Part shown: positions 62,981-64,000 of the stretch, one piece after another
How positions within the stretch are numbered: the stretch's first letter is position 1
Layout of the letters: the number at the start of each line of letters is the position of its first letter
Source: Gammaproteobacteria bacterium
GTDB taxonomy: Bacteria > Pseudomonadota > Gammaproteobacteria > GCA-2400775
Reading direction: 5' to 3'
Assembly (NCBI GenBank): GCA_015492075.1
Contig: WGFU01000019.1
Coordinates: 1 to 64,000 of the forward strand
Length of the DNA: 64,000 nt
Program-made: the position numbers and the translations under genes
Notes under the pieces: generated by a model
What the model was told of the DNA's origin: nothing
Database searches by the model: none
What the model saw: only the letters and a program-made list of their open reading frames with translations

Positions 62981-63112
62981 CTAGTTTTCTTCAGGCTCAA
63001 ACCATTTGTCTTTGAAATAAACCATGGCGATAAGAACGCACAATAGTATGCTGACGCCGATACTGATCCAAAGTACCATCTGAGTAATGAGATCTTCAGT
63101 TAAAAAGTCCAT
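62981..63112 (-). CDS. Small single-helix membrane protein
   Basis: 43 residues on the minus strand: MDFLTEDLITQMVLWISIGV, then a hydrophobic helix (SILLCVLIAMVYF) and a charged end (KDKWFEPEEN). It resembles DUF3149-type small membrane proteins in length and shape; the match is weak. It is on the same strand as bolA and yciI, about 320 bp downstream of bolA. Confidence 0.5.
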   Translation of the reverse strand: MDFLTEDLITQMVLWISIGVSILLCVLIAMVYFKDKWFEPEEN

Positions 63113-63435
63113 TGCTTAGCCCCTGTTGCTACATAATAAGCGGATTTCAAGAAGCGCATAGTCTACCATCTTGGCATAGAAGCACAATCCCCAGTATATG
63201 ACCGAGATACTTCCCTCATGCTAAATTTATAACATGTTGAAATAAAGAGAAATTGTTGGAATAGTTGTGAGCTGTTCGAGCTGCTGCTTGCGTGCAGGGG
63301 ATAACGCAGCCCGTTACCATCAGGACATAAACTGGCTCCAATAAGAACAGGCAACTCAGCTGATTTGTTACAGCGCCGCCACGCTGATCGCGGTGGATAT
63401 TTTCATGGATATGTGCGACATGGCGGCAATGATGT
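63113..63435. other. Intergenic region between the small membrane protein and bolA
   Basis: No gene supported. Short frames on the minus strand (60-76 codons) have no motif. Nothing else recognised. Confidence 0.4.
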
Positions 63436-63711
63436 CTAGGATTCAAGCTCGGATGGGGTATAGGCCTTAATGCTTAAGGCATGAATCTCGTTTTGCATGG
63501 CATCACCGAGCGCGTTGTAGATCAAGCGATGACGTTGAATGAGTGATTGGTCGGCAAAGGCGGCGGCGACAATATGCACGGTGAAGTGACCGCCGCCATT
63601 GGCCGCGCCCGCGTGGCCAATGTGTTGATGGCTGTCGTCAGTTATGTCTAGCGAGACTGGCGACAAGCTTGTCGTGAGCCGTTCACGAATCATGTCTACA
63701 CGATTTGTCAT
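63436..63711 (-). CDS. BolA-family protein
   Basis: 91 residues. The BolA/IbaG fold shows the [20 protein letters not shown] segment (residues about 17-36) with His residues that may bind Fe-S clusters with Grx4-type glutaredoxins, and [27 protein letters not shown]. No glutaredoxin gene is nearby. It overlaps yciI by 4 bp (ATGA), so both are translated together. Confidence 0.9.
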   Translation of the reverse strand: MTNRVDMIRERLTTSLSPVSLDITDDSHQHIGHAGAANGGGHFTVHIVAAAFADQSLIQRHRLIYNALGDAMQNEIHALSIKAYTPSELES

Positions 63712-64000
63712 GGTAATACATACTTAAAAGGTTTGACGGTGACATTGGCGTAGACACCTGCGGCACAGTAGGGGTCGCTATCGGCCCAGCTTTTGGCCTC
63801 ATCAAGCGAATTAAACTCGGCAATAATGACACTGCCACTGAAGCCAGCCGGGCCGGGGTCGACATTGTCGATGTTGGGGCAGGGACCGGCGACTAGCAGG
63901 CGGCCGCAGTTTTTCAAGATTTGCAGGCGCTCCAGATGAGCGGGGCGGGAGGCCAGGCGTTGGTCGAGACTGTTCTCGATGTCCTCAGCAACGATCACAT
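63708..64000 (-). CDS. YciI-like protein, N-terminus outside the window
   Basis: Partial: 96 visible residues from GTG 63998, but the family N-terminus (MLYVIxAED) is one or a few codons longer and would start past base 64000. [40 protein letters not shown], and [13 protein letters not shown] match YciI. Dimeric ferredoxin-like fold of unknown enzyme activity. Upstream partner of bolA in one transcript. Confidence 0.85.
   Translation of the reverse strand, partial: VIVAEDIENSLDQRLASRPAHLERLQILKNCGRLLVAGPCPNIDNVDPGPAGFSGSVIIAEFNSLDEAKSWADSDPYCAAGVYANVTVKPFKYVLP

Overview
The window looks like chromosome of a gammaproteobacterium of moderate G+C content. Three blocks have gene orders known from Pseudomonas and its relatives: (methylthioinosine phosphorylase)-csiV-mfd; tRNA-Val-thrS-infC-rpmI-rplT-pheS-pheT-ihfA-merR-tRNA-Pro; and uvrC-pgsA-tRNA-Gly-tRNA-Cys-tRNA-Leu. 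The insertions between them (an archaeal-type CarS homologue, an OlsF-like operon, VanZ and metallophosphoesterase genes) do not point to Pseudomonas itself. A marine or aquatic relative is plausible, but the genus cannot be read from the sequence.

Layout. 0-6 kb: an exported protein cut by the window edge, an EamA exporter, purU, a CarS-like membrane enzyme, then an hpt/MTI-phosphorylase purine salvage pair. 6-15 kb: csiV, def, a lipoprotein hydrolase, mfd and smr, a globin, tRNA-Asn, a lone FimT-type pseudopilin and aspartate aminotransferase. 15-25 kb: uvrB and the translation block. Here infC appears to start at an AUC codon, and a strong hairpin separates rplT from pheS. 25-31.7 kb: GtrA, a second lipoprotein hydrolase, DUF4399, lipoprotein MsrA, a family-5-type uracil-DNA glycosylase, uvrC, pgsA and three tRNAs.

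31.7-36.4 kb is a small integrative element in the 3' end of tRNA-Leu. It is bounded by a 27-bp imperfect direct repeat (31736-31762 and 36375-36401). A related ~18-bp motif lies just inside each end. At the tRNA-proximal end sits the first 34 codons of a tyrosine-integrase gene, fused to an ~80-bp degenerate copy of the element's own abiEi. The cargo is defence-like: an AAA-ATPase/RloB (TOPRIM-like) pair, and an AbiEi/AbiEii pair with a perfect 11-bp inverted repeat upstream. The AbiEii reading frame is broken near its C-terminus.

36.8-41.1 kb is a tightly coupled four-gene operon (ATP-grasp ligase, two-domain OlsF-like acyltransferase, DinB-like protein, NRDE/TANGO2-like protein). It is a good candidate for a little-described aminolipid pathway. 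41-50 kb carries a HAD phosphatase, a VanZ-containing membrane protein, a Tat-type metallophosphoesterase lipoprotein, a TraB/GumN protein, an alanine:Na+ symporter, a GDP-mannose-type Nudix hydrolase, tag, trhO and a decayed yjgR/HerA-type fragment. 50-55 kb holds a large Cache?-HAMP-GAF-PAS-GGDEF-EAL protein divergent from two tandem PhnD-like periplasmic binding proteins. 55.4-58.3 kb is a znuCBA zinc-uptake operon behind a clear Zur box. 59.4-62 kb is a cyanide-insensitive-type bd oxidase (cioAB) with an overlapping DUF2474 small subunit. The window ends with an IS3-family remnant, a DUF938 methyltransferase, a small membrane protein, bolA and yciI (cut by the edge).

All calls come from reading the sequence and translations. 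No database search was run.
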